The notes below the pieces were generated by a model. It ran no database searches. It was given only the letters and a program-made list of their open reading frames with translations, and was not told the origin of the DNA. Positions 45,472-56,596 of a stretch of 64,000 nt of DNA are shown here, in pieces. Both the position numbers and the translations under genes were made by a program. This stretch comes from Maratus speciosus (lineage: Eukaryota > Arthropoda > Arachnida > Araneae > Salticidae), in assembly GCA_963932465.1 (NCBI GenBank), contig OZ010788.1, forward strand, positions 672,226,484-672,290,483, given 5' to 3'. Position 1 is the first letter of the stretch. Every line of letters starts with the position of its first letter.

Positions 45472-46044
45472 CCCCTTAAGGGTCGCTTAATATTTGGAAA
45501 ACCCATCAAAAAAGAATCTATTTTTTTATTACAGAAATTGAGTACGTATAAGGTTTCTAAATAAAATATGCAATTAGTTTTTTTAAGGCGAAAAAAAAAG
45601 ATGTTATAGAAAAATTTACATTTGTAGAAAAGCATCATGCAATAATTATGTGTCTTAATGTTTGTTTTACACAATACAAATTAATGCAAATAAGACATTT
45701 CTTTTTCACATCTTAGATCTTTATTTATCATCATCACACAATTTTTTACAAATAATATTTAAATGATATACTATATATATATACATTAAATTTTGATTAT
45801 TAGTAATTTTTTGAGTGTGATATATTTCGAAACATGCAATACAAAGTTCAATATCACAATCAGCGCCAAAAAACAAATCCTTAGCTGCAATATTTAAAGA
45901 CTTCACACGGAAATGACAGCTAAATTTTTCTGGTTTCAGAAGTTTTTTCCAGCAATTAAATCTCCAGCCCGGAAATAGGACGGGCACGAGAAATAACGAC
46001 CGACACCTCAGCCCGTGGTATTGACGGAAGTGAGAATTAAGGGG
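45472..46044 (-). mobile_element. internally deleted piggyBac element
   Basis: TTAA flanks both sides (45468-45471 and 46045-46048). Ends are CCCCTTAAGGGTCGC and GTGAGAATTAAGGGG. The minus strand holds a fragment of a piggyBac transposase tail. At 573 bp it lacks the catalytic domain. It is the best candidate here for a relative of the roughly 200-bp TTAA MITEs. Confidence 0.8.
45721..45987 (-). pseudogene. piggyBac transposase C-terminal zinc-finger fragment
   Basis: This minus-strand frame contains CHFRVKS and then CDIELCIACFEIYHT. It matches the end of the cysteine-rich C-terminal finger of piggyBac transposases, which finishes with CDVxLCxxPCFxxYHT in family members I know. The frame runs on to a stop at 45721 over low-complexity text. 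The DDD catalytic region is absent, and the start at 45987 is arbitrary because the upstream text is a deletion junction plus the inverted end. The TTAA pair around it supports the assignment. Confidence 0.7.
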
Positions 46045-46079
46045 TTAACAGTTTGCTCTTTTCCATTTTATATTTCATA

Positions 46080-46900
46080 ATAACGGCCAACCCAAGGTGC
46101 GTACACTACCTAGAACTTACAACAAGGAGTACAATCTATTTTTTAGAGGAAATTTGGGGTATTATGGAATGGTCAGGCAATATGGAATACTTCAATATCT
46201 GGCCCGTACGGTGCTGCACTGTAAAAAAAAATTTGCAATAAAATTGGTAAATGTTTTGTTGCCTTCATTTTATTGAGTATGTTAACCACTATAACTATTG
46301 TTACGTTACACTAATATGTAATATTACACCAGTTATATCAGTTTAAATTACACCATTATATGTTAAATTACTCCATGAAATTGTAGGCAGCATGTTGCCA
46401 TCAATTTTATGGAGTAACGTTACATAAATTTTTTACAGTGTTCTGAGCTACGGAAAACTGCCAAACGACTTTCTAGTACCCCAATGATGCACTACTGTGA
46501 GTTTCGTTTGGATACCTATTGCTGGAGTGACGCGGTGAAATTAAATCTTATTCGCAATTGTTGCAGTTTAATGCAGGCAAGTTTTATTAAATTCCTATTA
46601 ATTATAAGACCTTTTTGCCAGTGATATTAACTAAGTTCAGTATTAAGTTAGACAGTTATATTTATTGCTGTGTTTGTGAGTTTACATCTATGCCAACTTG
46701 TTCAGAAAATAAGTGGTTATTTGTTTTCAAGATGACGTGTCGGGTAATATGGAATACATTATAAACAACTTTTCCAGTGAAGACTACATTCCTACATAGA
46801 ATATTCTTAATATTCTTACATAGAATCATTACATTCCTACGTATAATCTGAGATTGACTTTTTACTATGTTGTACACCAAACGATTAAGATGAAGTGTGC
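46080..46900 (+). repeat. dispersed repeat, inverted partner of 6.1-6.6 kb
   Basis: It carries GGAATGGTCAGGCAATATGG, AATACTTCAATATCTGGCCC, GTACGGTGCTGCA, later TGGAGTGACGCGGTGAAATT, TTGCAGTTTAATGCAGGCAA and GTCGGGTAATATGGAATACA, in the same order as the reverse complement of 6130-6600. Here the donor-like CAGGTAAGT of the partner is CAGGCAAGT. A 224-bp MITE interrupts it. No family assigned. Confidence 0.65.
46217..46440. mobile_element. CACTGTAAAA MITE
   Basis: It starts CACTGTAAAAAAAA and ends TTTTTTACAGTG, 224 bp. It is absent from the inverted partner near 6540, which reads straight through GGTGCTGCAGACACG. The target duplication cannot be read cleanly. Confidence 0.75.
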
Positions 46901-48545
46901 CAGTTTTGCAATGGAAAATATTCAGAGGCTGGAAGATGGTAGGAATGGATAAAATGTTTGACGAATGCGATGTGGATAGTGCTAAGACAACAAACTACTT
47001 TTTTTTTTCTTTTTTTTTGTAAAAATTAAAACATTTTTTTAAAGAATCTGATGATTTATAGATGATGTACTCTCTTTACTCATTAAATAATCTTGTTTAT
47101 TCTTGCAAATCATGTTTTTTCGTACAACTTTAATATTCATTATAACTCTATTCCACATTAGCCGACTGTTTCATGTTACCCAGCAAGTGTAATTCTTATT
47201 TTTTTTAGAATAAATATTGATATATACATTTTTTCTTCTACTTGACGTGTTGAGACATAGTCGAAGTTTCTACTTTACTAACATTTAATGTATCTCAAAA
47301 CTTTTATGCTAACTTACAAATCAAATTTTAAATGGTATTACGTAATGCTCGAACTTCCTCTATCTGTTTCTATAGATATTATTTATTTCCAAGATCTGTA
47401 TTTCAAACGAAAAATCTTTTCTTAATATGTTTATTCAGATTACGGCCTTTACCATGATTAAGTGGAATATTTATTCTGCGATTAAATATCGAGAAAAATT
47501 CTATAAGAAAATTATGGTAAAAGTGTACACACAGTAAAACCAATAAAATTTTTAAAATGTATTATTATTTAAAAATGCGTATATCGAAGAGCTTTTTCGA
47601 TAAGATACGCCATTGATTTTTTTTTTTTTTTTTTTTTTTTTGCTGAAAGATTCTCAAGTTACGAAAGAAATAAAATCATTTTTATTAATTTTTATAAGTA
47701 CCTGATGAAGTTTCATTTAAATGTAGTCATTGTTTTCTGTAATTTTGTGTATGTGAAATATGTAAATGTAATGAAATATCTTTAGGCTATTTACTCCTTA
47801 CTATTTCATAATTTTATGTTAAGACAGTTAAAATTGGCTCTACATCGATAAAACTGTTGAAGTACAACATTATTATATACAGGAAGTAACCATAATTCTG
47901 TTTTACCTCAAATAGCTGGGCAATCGAGTTCACTACAGCCATGAAAGTGGTGTCTAACTATTGAGGCAGGTAAGAGAAACTGCAGAGTTAGTGTTGTTAT
48001 GTCAAAAACGGTTACATACATAACGGTTACATACAAAAACGGTTAGATACAGGAAAAAATCAAGTAAAAAGATGTAAAGCCACTTCGATTTAGTACGAAA
48101 TGGTGTGCTACATGTAAAAATAACATTATTACAATATTTATCGCGTGGTTTATTTTTATCTATCAATAGCCAAAATACGTTATTGATTGGAAGCATCTAT
48201 GTACCACATACACATTTACATGTTATGTAAGCATGGTACAATTTACTTTAATAAGAAAATCATTTTAAGTTTGCACAATGTGTCTATCACCGTGTCACCG
48301 TGCCAAAGATGAATGCATTGAACATACTAGATTTTCTGATTAAAATAAACTATATTTTGCTTTCATATATGCTACAACTTTGTATTTTTTCCCCCATACC
48401 TTCTATCGCTTTCCACCGCTAATTCCGTAGTTTGTCAATAGGGGGCTCTGCGATGTTCCCCATCGTGAAGCGTGCGCATACCCGCTTAACTAAACTAAAC
48501 ACCACATCACTGACCTCTTTCCATTAGTTATATGAAGGAATACAA
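46901..48545. other. unannotated AT-rich region
   Basis: No gene or element recognised. ACGGTTACATAC repeats about three times at 48010-48050. Near 48400-48500 composition is less AT-rich (TAGGGGGCTCTGCGATGTTC). A T run lies at 47617-47641. Confidence 0.45.
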
Positions 48546-48551
48546 AATCAA

Positions 48552-48753
48552 CCCTTTCAGGGTTAGTGACAAAGTAGTTCTTTTGCTAAAACGTTGAAAT
48601 ATTTGAACCAGAATTTACGAACATTTATTTTTAAATAATTTAAAACTTTCTTTTGCGCATATTATGACAGTAAAATTTTATGTAAAATTTTGCCATTTGG
48701 CAGTTTGAAATTAAAATTAAGTGTCACATCATGGAAAACTGCCTTTCTAAAGG
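48552..48753. mobile_element. piggyBac-like MITE (one TTAA decayed)
   Basis: It starts CCCTTTCAGGG after TCAA (48548-48551) and ends CTTTCTAAAGG before TTAA (48754-48757). The 202-bp size and ends fit the TTAA group. Confidence 0.6.
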
Positions 48754-48839
48754 TTAAGTAAAAACTTGTATCAAAAAGAAGGAATAAAAGCATTGTCTCT
48801 TAAGAACTGCACTTGAAACTAATTTAAATTAAAAAAAAA

Positions 48840-49310
48840 TTAATATATTTTTTCACTCCATTTTGCTTTACACATAGTGTTCATTTTTAATTTACATGCC
48901 AGAAACGGGCAACTTGCATTTAATCTAAATCTGCTTTACAATTTTTTTTTCATTTTTTAAAACTAATCCCAAGATTTGACTTATTTTGTTATACTTTATG
49001 ACAAGCAAGATCTTACATATCAATTTCACAAATCTCTATGTTCAGAATTATATAAATATACCTACACACATCTTTTTTACTCTCGGTATTATGAATTTCG
49101 CTCAAAATTCTAGGTTGAAAGCAGTCTTGCATATTTGCATAAATATTGGTTCTAAATCGGGCCAGTTTCCGGTTAGTTCAAGTTCACGGAAATCAAGGGA
49201 GGCAGTTTAACTTGGTAACTTTAAGAAAAATGCCAAAGGAATATAAATTTTCTGCTGCATTCCAGTAAGAAAAAACCAAGAAGTTCCCGTGGGCGGTGGA
49301 ATGAAATGCA
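48840..49310 (+). repeat. beta module copy 6 (long form)
   Basis: CTCCATTTTGCTTTACACAT, CTTTATGACAAGCAAGATCT, TTACATATCAATTTCAC, then TATTTGCATAAATATTGG, TCTAAATCGGG and TTCTGCTGCATTCCAGTAAG match copy 2 over more than 400 bases. Confidence 0.65.
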
Positions 49311-50325
49311 AATGCTAGTTCTGGAAAAAGATAAATTTCCTTGAAGTTTACTAATACGCTAAATTTGACAGAAATGCTTCCATATATTTACGTTTCTAGT
49401 TATCTTTATGCTATTTTTTTATGGTAGAGAGGCTGTAGTTTTATTTAACTCTAAATATTAACCCTTATCGAATGCTAGCTTTTCATACATGATTCATCGC
49501 CACTAGGATGTAATTGTTTTCAGTGAATATTCGCAGGATCACAGACGACATATTTAAACAAGTAAAAAGTAAATTTAAAAAGTCAAAAAACCCGACTGCA
49601 TAAAAAGCGAACTCGTTAATTATTTCTCATCAGTGTGAGACTATTTTTTATATTATTTACCTATTTTTTTTATTTACTTGTATTGATGGCTTTTAAGTTG
49701 TGTTTAATTGTTAGTTTCTATCTATAAACACTGTTTAGGTGAGATAGATGTCTATGAAGGTTAGAGTTGCAATAAAGCTAGAGATCCTACCTACACAACT
49801 TCCAGGTAGTGTAATATTTAAACGGAGCTTCTGACTGTAAAATAGTCAATGAAACATTGTCTTCATTTTGAAAGCCCTTTCCAATGATATGCCACTCAAT
49901 ATGGTGCGTAATTTTTTTCGTCTCTACCGCCATTTTGAATTTATAAAAACAAAACCTAGCCTATAATCATCGGACGGTTAAGGCGAATCGATAGAGATCT
50001 CATTCACTAAAATTCATCTAGCCGTTGGGATGTTTCGAGGGTATAAAGAAATCCACATACCCAGACACGCGTGAAACACATAACCCTTCTTGGTAGTCGG
50101 GTAAAAAATGTTTTGGTATACTTATCTTGCAGATGTCGTATAAGTGTAAAAAAAAGTGGTGTCAACTGAATAAAATTTGTGTGATAGATGGTGGTCTCGA
50201 ACGGGTTAATTTTGTCACACCACACGTGCCATACGACTTTGTGTTGTCAGGTGTTCCAGGTAAATCGGGGCTACAAATGCTCTGCACACCAGTATTTGAA
50301 AGTAATTTTATTTGCCTTATCTAAT
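49311..50325. other. unannotated region
   Basis: A TTAACCCTTATCGAATGC start at 49458 looks like one end of a TTAA MITE without a partner. The rest holds short frames only and no motif I recognise. Confidence 0.45.
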
Positions 50326-50502
50326 CAGGGTTCGTACGACTCCTTGAATTTCCAGACTAAGAAATTCTTCGGTACCAGTATTTTCTTATAGAAAATCTCA
50401 CCTTAAATATGGCGAAATTTCGCGCGTTTAAACTAGATTTATTTTTCTATAAAAAAATACTCATATTTTGCCTTGAAAATAACGGTACCCGTACCAGCCC
50501 TG
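50326..50502. mobile_element. GGTTCGTACG-type MITE, copy 4
   Basis: It starts CAGGGTTCGTACGACTCC and ends CGGTACCCGTACCAGCCCTG. CTAAT lies directly outside both ends (50321-50325 and 50503-50507), a possible 5-bp target duplication. It shares CCAGTATTTTCTTATAGAAA with the other copies. Confidence 0.8.
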
Positions 50503-51655
50503 CTAATGCATAGTTGCCAACATCCCGAATTTTTTAATACCGATACTTTTATGAAAAAATACATGTTTTATATAATTGCACAATTTCTGCATTTAAATAA
50601 AGCGAAAGTTTTTGTAAGAAATGACTGGTATTAAAAACATCGGGAGATCGGCAACAGTGCCAGTGGCAGAATTATATGTAATCAAAGATAGCGAAATAAA
50701 CTGCAAGAAATTAGTGGTATCCAGAGCATTTGGAGCCATGATGTACGCGAAGAACCTGGCAACACTATATACGACCTATAGGAGAAAGTACTGGTTTCAC
50801 GTGGGAGATGACATAGGACCGATAAGGGTTAAGTTTAATATCAAATAGGATGGAAATATTTAGGTCTATGCAATGTCTTTCAGATTTATTTTCTAGAGTT
50901 AAACTGTATTAAATTTTTATCTGAAATCGGGTTTTTCAGCTTACAGAATACCATTCCTTTTCTAAAACACTTTTCAAAAACTCTAATAGATTTTATTTTT
51001 TTTTTACATTTAATATATTTTTTAGATTTACCCCCCCCCCCCCCACACACACACACACCTCCCAAAAAAAAAACATCAAAAAGAATTTTTGTGTGATCAA
51101 TAAAATCGCTATATGTATTCAAGTAAGGTTTTCAATTTTATTCAATAGGAAAGTTTCGTATCAGCCGCATGCCAGCTGCTAGTTGCCGTAATAATCACCA
51201 AAGATTTCCCTACTTACAGCATCCTTTTTGATTTTGATAATTTTAGTAATTTAAGCGCGTATTTCGATTACATGTGTGTTAAATTTCTATTAATTTATTA
51301 TTTTATTTATTTATTGATGAAGTTTTAATTTCGTCATGGAATATTAGCCGTAAACAAACACTGAACTATTTATACTGTTTTAAGTGTAAATGGGATGCAC
51401 GGGATAGCGATTGTCTATTAAAAAAATCATGCTTGAAAATTATTTTAAAGACCATTAAAAAATAAGTAGTAAATTGAGATACAGCTTTCAAATAAATAAC
51501 ATTTGAAAGAACATTATTTTTTTCTATGTGCGATGTTTAGCAGTTAACAGAAAATGACAATAAAATTTATGCGAAATTTATGCATTAATTGTCGCCAGTG
51601 TCAATATGATGTCAACGTTACTTACGGACATGTTTTCGCTTTATAATATGGATTT
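50503..51655. other. unclassified region with a small open frame
   Basis: A 75-codon plus frame at 50621-50848 begins MTGIKNIGRSATVPVAELYV. It has balanced composition, but I recognise no family, splice site or homologue in the window. A C13 tract with a following CA repeat lies at 51032-51058. The rest is AT-rich without features. Confidence 0.3.
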
Positions 51656-51659
51656 TTAC

Positions 51660-52470
51660 TTTCTTCTGCCTTTAATAGAAGAAAGAAGGCGCTGTAATAG
51701 CAATTTTTATGCCATTTTACTTATTGTTCCGCCGAAAAGTGTATGAAGTATGCATAAAATTGAACCAAATTTTTTGCGTATGTTTTTGGCTATGGCCAGT
51801 AGGTCTACAGGTTCTCCGTGAATTTGAAAAATTTATGCTGGAAGCGGGCGCATTAATAGCAATTTTTGTGCCATTTTCATTATTCTGCCATCAATAAGTA
51901 TATGAAGTTATGCATAGAATTGAACCAAATTTTTTGTGTACGTTTTTGGCTATAGCCAATAGGTCCTCCCTGAATTTGAAAAAATTCCGTCGGAAGGGGG
52001 CGCTGTAATAGCGATGTTTGTGCCATTTTTATTATTGTACCATCGAAAAGTGTATGAAGTTATGGATAGAATTGAACCAAATTTTTTGTGTACGTTTTTG
52101 GCTATAGCCAGCAGGTCCTCCATGAATTTGACAAATTTTTGCCGGATGGGGGAGCTGTAATAACAATTTGTGTGCCATTTTATTTATTTGAATGAAGTTA
52201 TGCATAGAATTGAACCATATTTTTGTGTATATTTTGGTTATGGCTAGCAGATCCTCCCTGAATTTGAAAAAAATCCGTCGGAAGGGGGCGCTGTAATAGC
52301 GATGTCTGTGCCATTTTCATTATTGTACCACCAATAAGTGTACGAAGTTATGAATAGAATTGAACCAAATTTTTTGTGTATGTATTTGGCTGTGACCAGC
52401 AGTTTCTCTTTGAATTTGAAAATATTCTGCTGGAAAGGGGCGCTGTGTGATAGCGATTTTTGTATAATTT
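51660..52470 (+). mobile_element. minisatellite-carrying element, cargo type 2, second array
   Basis: It opens near 51660 with CTTTCTTCTGCC and AGAAGAAAG, then carries five to six copies of a roughly 140-150-bp unit: GGCGCTGTAATAGC, TGTATGAAGTTATGCATAGA, ATTGAACCAAATTTTTTG, TTTTTGGCTATGGCCAG, GAATTTGAAAAA. The unit is the reverse complement of that at 5525-6000. The mariner pseudogene starts right after it. Confidence 0.75.
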
Positions 52471-52504
52471 TCTCGATTTTCCGTAGTTCTGTTGTCCATT
52501 GGCG

Positions 52505-53436
52505 GCTTTAACATGAAGAAAAGTGCTACTGAAAGTCATCGTATTTTGGTGGAAATTTATGGTGACCATGCTCTAGCTTAACGAACGTGTCAGAAGTGGT
52601 TTGCACGGTTTAAAAGTGGTGTTACGGCTTGGAAGACCAAGCACGACCTGGACAGCCAAAAAAATTTGAAGATGAAGAATTTACAGCATTGCTCGATCAG
52701 GATTCGTGTCAAACGCAGGACGAACTTGCAAAATGATGAGACGTTGATCAAACAACAGTTTCGAAACGCCTCAAAGCAATGAGAATGATTCAAAAGATGT
52801 CACATTGGGTTCCATTATGAATTAAAAGAAAGAGACGTTGAAAGAAGAAAAACCGTTTGCGAAATGCTGCTTCAAAGACAGAAAAATAAAGGATTTTTGC
52901 ATCGGATTGTTACTTGTGATGAAAAATGGATATATTACCAGAATCCTAAACGAAAAAAAGCCTGGGTAATGAACCAGGTCCATCACAACCGAAACGAAAA
53001 GTTTCGGTTTGCAAAAGTTATGCTGCGTATATGGTGGGATATGAAAGGTGTGATGTACTATGAGCTTCTGAAACCTGGTGAAACTATTAATAGAGAACGT
53101 TATCGACTTCAGTTGATGCGTTTGAAATAAGCTCTGGCCAGAAAATGACCAGAATGGGATAACAGACATAATAAACTTATTTTTCAACATGATAACGCCC
53201 GACCACATGTCCCAAAACCGGTCAAAACATATTTGGAGAATGTCGGATGGGAAGTTAACACTTCACCTGACATTGCTCCTTCAGAATTGTTTGATTTCAC
53301 GAATAACGATTTGATTGGACAGCGATTCACTTCTTCAGAAAATATAGAAAAATGGATCTATGATTGGATCGCTTCGAAAAGTGAGGACTTCTTTCGACAC
53401 GGAATTCGCAAATGCCTGAATGATGAGAAAAAGTAG
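52505..53436 (+). pseudogene. mariner transposase, heavily mutated
   Basis: This is the remains of a mariner (DD34D) transposase reading plus: KKSATESHRILVEIYGDHAL, then WFARFKSG, ELKERDVERRKTVCEMLLQR, HRIVTCDEKWIYY with the first catalytic Asp at 52918-52920, WWDMKGVMYYELLKPGETI, QHDNARPH with the second Asp at 53191-53193, and SPDIAPSELFDF. The third catalytic residue of the family (Asp in PSDYHLF) is Glu here (53284-53286), and about four residues before SPD are missing. In-frame stops occur near 52579, 52733, 53128 and 53147, with frameshifts in the N-terminal third. The tail reads WIASKSEDFFRHGIRKC and ends at TAG 53434-53436. The inverted ends are not clear. Confidence 0.92.
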
Positions 53437-53593
53437 TGGGTAGCGATGGACAATATTTTTGTTAACGTATTTATGTATTTTACTTTTGAAATAAAGCTTT
53501 AATTTTTTATTAAAAACCGCACGAATTAGTACAATTAAAGTACAATTTTAAATTTTAAATGTGTTATACCATTTACTTGTTTTGTTTTCATTT

Positions 53594-53837
53594 GACATTT
53601 GAAGTCCACCGAGGTGGAGAATGCTTTGGGGCCTATAGCTATAATGGATCTCGCCTCGAATGATCCTTATTATACATAGAAACAACAACAAGTCACAACA
53701 ATTTTTATTTTCCATTACATATATTATATTACTACAATGGGACATTCACAATTACATCCATGTCTTACCCAGGGACTCGAATTCGGACCCTCGGGGTGAC
53801 AGCAGCTTTCGCTTACTGATCACGCCATCAGGCGACC
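53594..53837 (-). mobile_element. tRNA-derived SINE, minus strand
   Basis: A perfect 14-base duplication TTTTGTTTTCATTT flanks it (53580-53593 and 53838-53851). Read on the minus strand, the head has a box A (TGGCGTGATCAGT, complement of 53811-53827) and a box B (GAATTCGAGTCC, complement near 53773-53784), the RNA polymerase III internal promoter of a tRNA-derived SINE. The rest is a non-tRNA body ending in CACCTCGGTGGACTTC. Confidence 0.85.
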
Positions 53838-54079
53838 TTTTGTTTTCATTTTTACATTTTTCGTATAAAATTTAAATAAATAAGGTTACTTAAAATACTG
53901 CTTGTCCGAGTACTTATTATACTCTGGTAGTTATCAAAATGTTTATGAGTAATTTCCAAGTGATCGCAATAAGTTATTCAAGGTAATAGTGTTAAAATAG
54001 TCTAAATGACGAACTCCGAAATATTCAGGCTTAGTTGGTTGTGTACTGCACTATATCAATAATTCTTTATTGATATAGT

Positions 54080-54305
54080 GCATATATATTACATATAACT
54101 TTGTTGATGTATTGCTATAACTTTCTTGATTAGTTTATCATCTTAGTTATTGCTATAACTCAGTTGATATATCGATATATTGAATATAACTTAGTTGAGC
54201 ATTATCAACTAAGTTAATATATTGCTATAACTTATAAATTGCTATAACTTAGTTGATTATTGCTTTAACTTAGTTGATATATTGCGTATAACTTAGTTGA
54301 GGATT
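54080..54305 (+). repeat. short minisatellite, TTGCTATAACTTAGTTGAT
   Basis: The block ATTGCTATAACTTAGTTGAT and close variants recur about eight to ten times with a variable 17-30-base step. No element boundaries are seen. Confidence 0.75.
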
Positions 54306-54552
54306 CTTTTTTAACATTTTGTAAAATTGTTATTTTAAAATGGAATATTCCATAAAATAGCTTAAAGCAAATTTAAAACTGCTAAACAGATTTTACGTGG
54401 GAACAGTATATTCACTTTTTTTTCTCATAAAATCTATTAAAAAGCAAAATTTAAATAAATAACAAAATTAAAAGAAAAGTTTTTCAAAAAAATTTAAGCT
54501 TTGATATGTCATCGAAGAACTGATGAGCAATTTCAGAGTAATTATGATTTAA

Positions 54553-54770
54553 CACGTTCACTGCCGCAAAAAGTAAGAATTTTCAAATTTCTTCTTGAAA
54601 GTCGTTTGCCACCACAAATTATGAAAGGTAAATTTCGCTTTACTAATACAGCGAAATTTCTGCCAATAAATAAGGCAATTTTTTTATTTTAAAATAATGG
54701 TGAGAAAGTAATAAATTAAAGCCCCGAATATTAAAGCTACGAGTATACTCGTAGCATGGCAGTCAACGTG
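54553..54770. mobile_element. piggyBac-like MITE (TTAA flanks)
   Basis: TTAA at 54549-54552 and 54771-54774. Ends are CACGTTCACTGCC and GGCAGTCAACGTG. It is 218 bp. It contains a separate small palindrome (GCTACGAGTATACTCGTAGC) at about 54735. Confidence 0.85.
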
Positions 54771-54774
54771 TTAA

Positions 54775-55154
54775 AAAGCTTTCAAAATATTACTGAATAA
54801 TGTCTTATACATTACAAATTAGTAGATTAAAATAATCTAAATTTAGAATTGTATAGGCTTCAAGTTTTCTTTTGGTTTATACCGTTGCATATGAATTATA
54901 TTTCAAAAATTTAATATTCAGAATTTTGTTAAATTGGTTTGAAATTTCAAAATAGACTTGTTATTTTATGCTTTGCTTGTTATGTCTCTAAATATGCAGT
55001 TTGATTTGACCATAATTTTTTTTATAGTTTACTATAGTGATTTTAGCATAATTTGATATTAATTATTTGATATAAAAAACATTAATAGACTACGATTCAG
55101 TCGGGAAAGCAGCTTAAAACAATTAATATTTTACGTAAACTTGAGCGAACAGTT
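54775..55154. other. unannotated AT-rich spacer
   Basis: Nothing recognisable. Confidence 0.5.
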
Positions 55155-55370
55155 TTCTAGAAGACTTCCATAAAATTGACATATGAATCTAAAATCTTGC
55201 TTGACTTAAAGTAACTGCGAGAGAAGTCAAGAGGCGGGAATTTATTATATCCAAAACTTGAAAATCTTTCTACAAAATTAAGAATTTCTACAGTCGAGTT
55301 TGACTAAATGCAAATTGCTTTTCGTGTTACGTAACTGAAAAATGCACAATGTATGTAAAGCAAGATACAG
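55155..55370 (-). repeat. beta module copy 7, inverted
   Basis: AAAATTGACATATGAATCT, AAAATCTTGCTTGACTTAAA, GAGAAGTCAAGAGGCGGGAA, CCAAAACTTGAAAATCTTTC and AATGCACAATGTATGTAAAG are the beta blocks in reverse order and strand. Confidence 0.65.
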
Positions 55371-55631
55371 AAGCTCTAGATATTAAGAATTTGTTTTTAT
55401 CTACATTGTTGTTTGTGAATTATGTATTCTTGACATTTGTAATAGAATTTTCCTTACACATGCATTTTGTGTTTCTAAAACACTGATATCCGTGTATTAA
55501 CTTACGCGTTGCTTTTAAACATGTAAGGAATTAAACATGTAAATTATGAAAGTAAACACATATCTTGAAAATAAGTATATTTCAGGTGACTGTAAAAAAG
55601 GAATCAAACAAATCTTAAGATATTTTTATTT

Positions 55632-56510
55632 TCTTCTATCTTTACAAGAAGAAAGTATTGGATTTGCGAAAATTTTCAAATTCCAGTGTTCGACGGATTT
55701 TCACGTTTTAGGAGTCAGAGATACCAAAAAAACATATTTTTACAAAATGTCTGTCTGTGAGTGACACAAATTTTGTGACGTCAAGAACTAATGCACGGAA
55801 TTTAATAAAAATTTATATTCAGTTAGCACCTGATATAAAATGATGCTGATTAGTTTTTGAAGTAAATCGCTCAACAGGTGGCGCTGCTATACTGCATCGT
55901 TCACAATTACCGCGATAGCTCTACCTCAAGAAATAATGCACGGATTTCAATCAAACTTTAGATATGGTTAGACCTTTACATGAATTAATGATTTTTGCAT
56001 TTTGGTGTGAATCGTCCAACAGATTGCTCTGCTATGCTGCATTTTTACGATTTCCGCAATAGCTCTATCTGAATTAATGCACAGATTTTCATCAAACTTC
56101 AGATTCAGTTAATCCTTGATATAAATTGGTGATATTTGCATTTTGGTGTAAATCGCTCCACAGATGGCGCTGCTGTGTTGCATTTTTCTCGATTCTTGCG
56201 ATAGCTCTACCTCAAGAACTAATGCATGAATTTTCATTTAATTTAGTATTTAGTTAGACGTTGGTAAAGTTGATGCTGATTAGGTTTTAGTGTTAATCAC
56301 CCAACAAGGGACGTTGTTATGATGCATTTTGAATGATTTACACGATTTTAGCGATAGCCATATCTCAAGAACTAATGCATGGAATTTCATTCCTTTACAA
56401 TCCTCACGATGGGCATAGATTGCCATTTAATTTTGGCACTGCGATAGTGAATTTTGAAGTATTAACATTTATGAGATAAAAGAAAGTTTTGGGATTGCGC
56501 CATCCGACTA
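55632..56510 (+). mobile_element. minisatellite-carrying element, cargo type 1, copy 2
   Basis: The head TTTCTTCTATCTTTACAAGA, with the GAAGAAAGTATTGGAT continuation, a short GTCTGTCTG tract, and tandem units with CAACAGGTGGCGCTGCTATA. It ends AAAGAAAGTTTTGGGATTGC then CCATCCGACTA. A plus frame over the head is not a gene. Confidence 0.75.
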
Positions 56511-56596
56511 CTTTTACCTTATATTCTATAATCAATATTATAAAACGTTTAAAGAATTATTTTCACATAAATATTATTTGAATTCCAACCGATATA

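Noticed and set aside
52822..53208. 128-codon minus-strand frame
   Set aside because: Antisense to the mariner transposase, whose plus-strand motifs are unmistakable.
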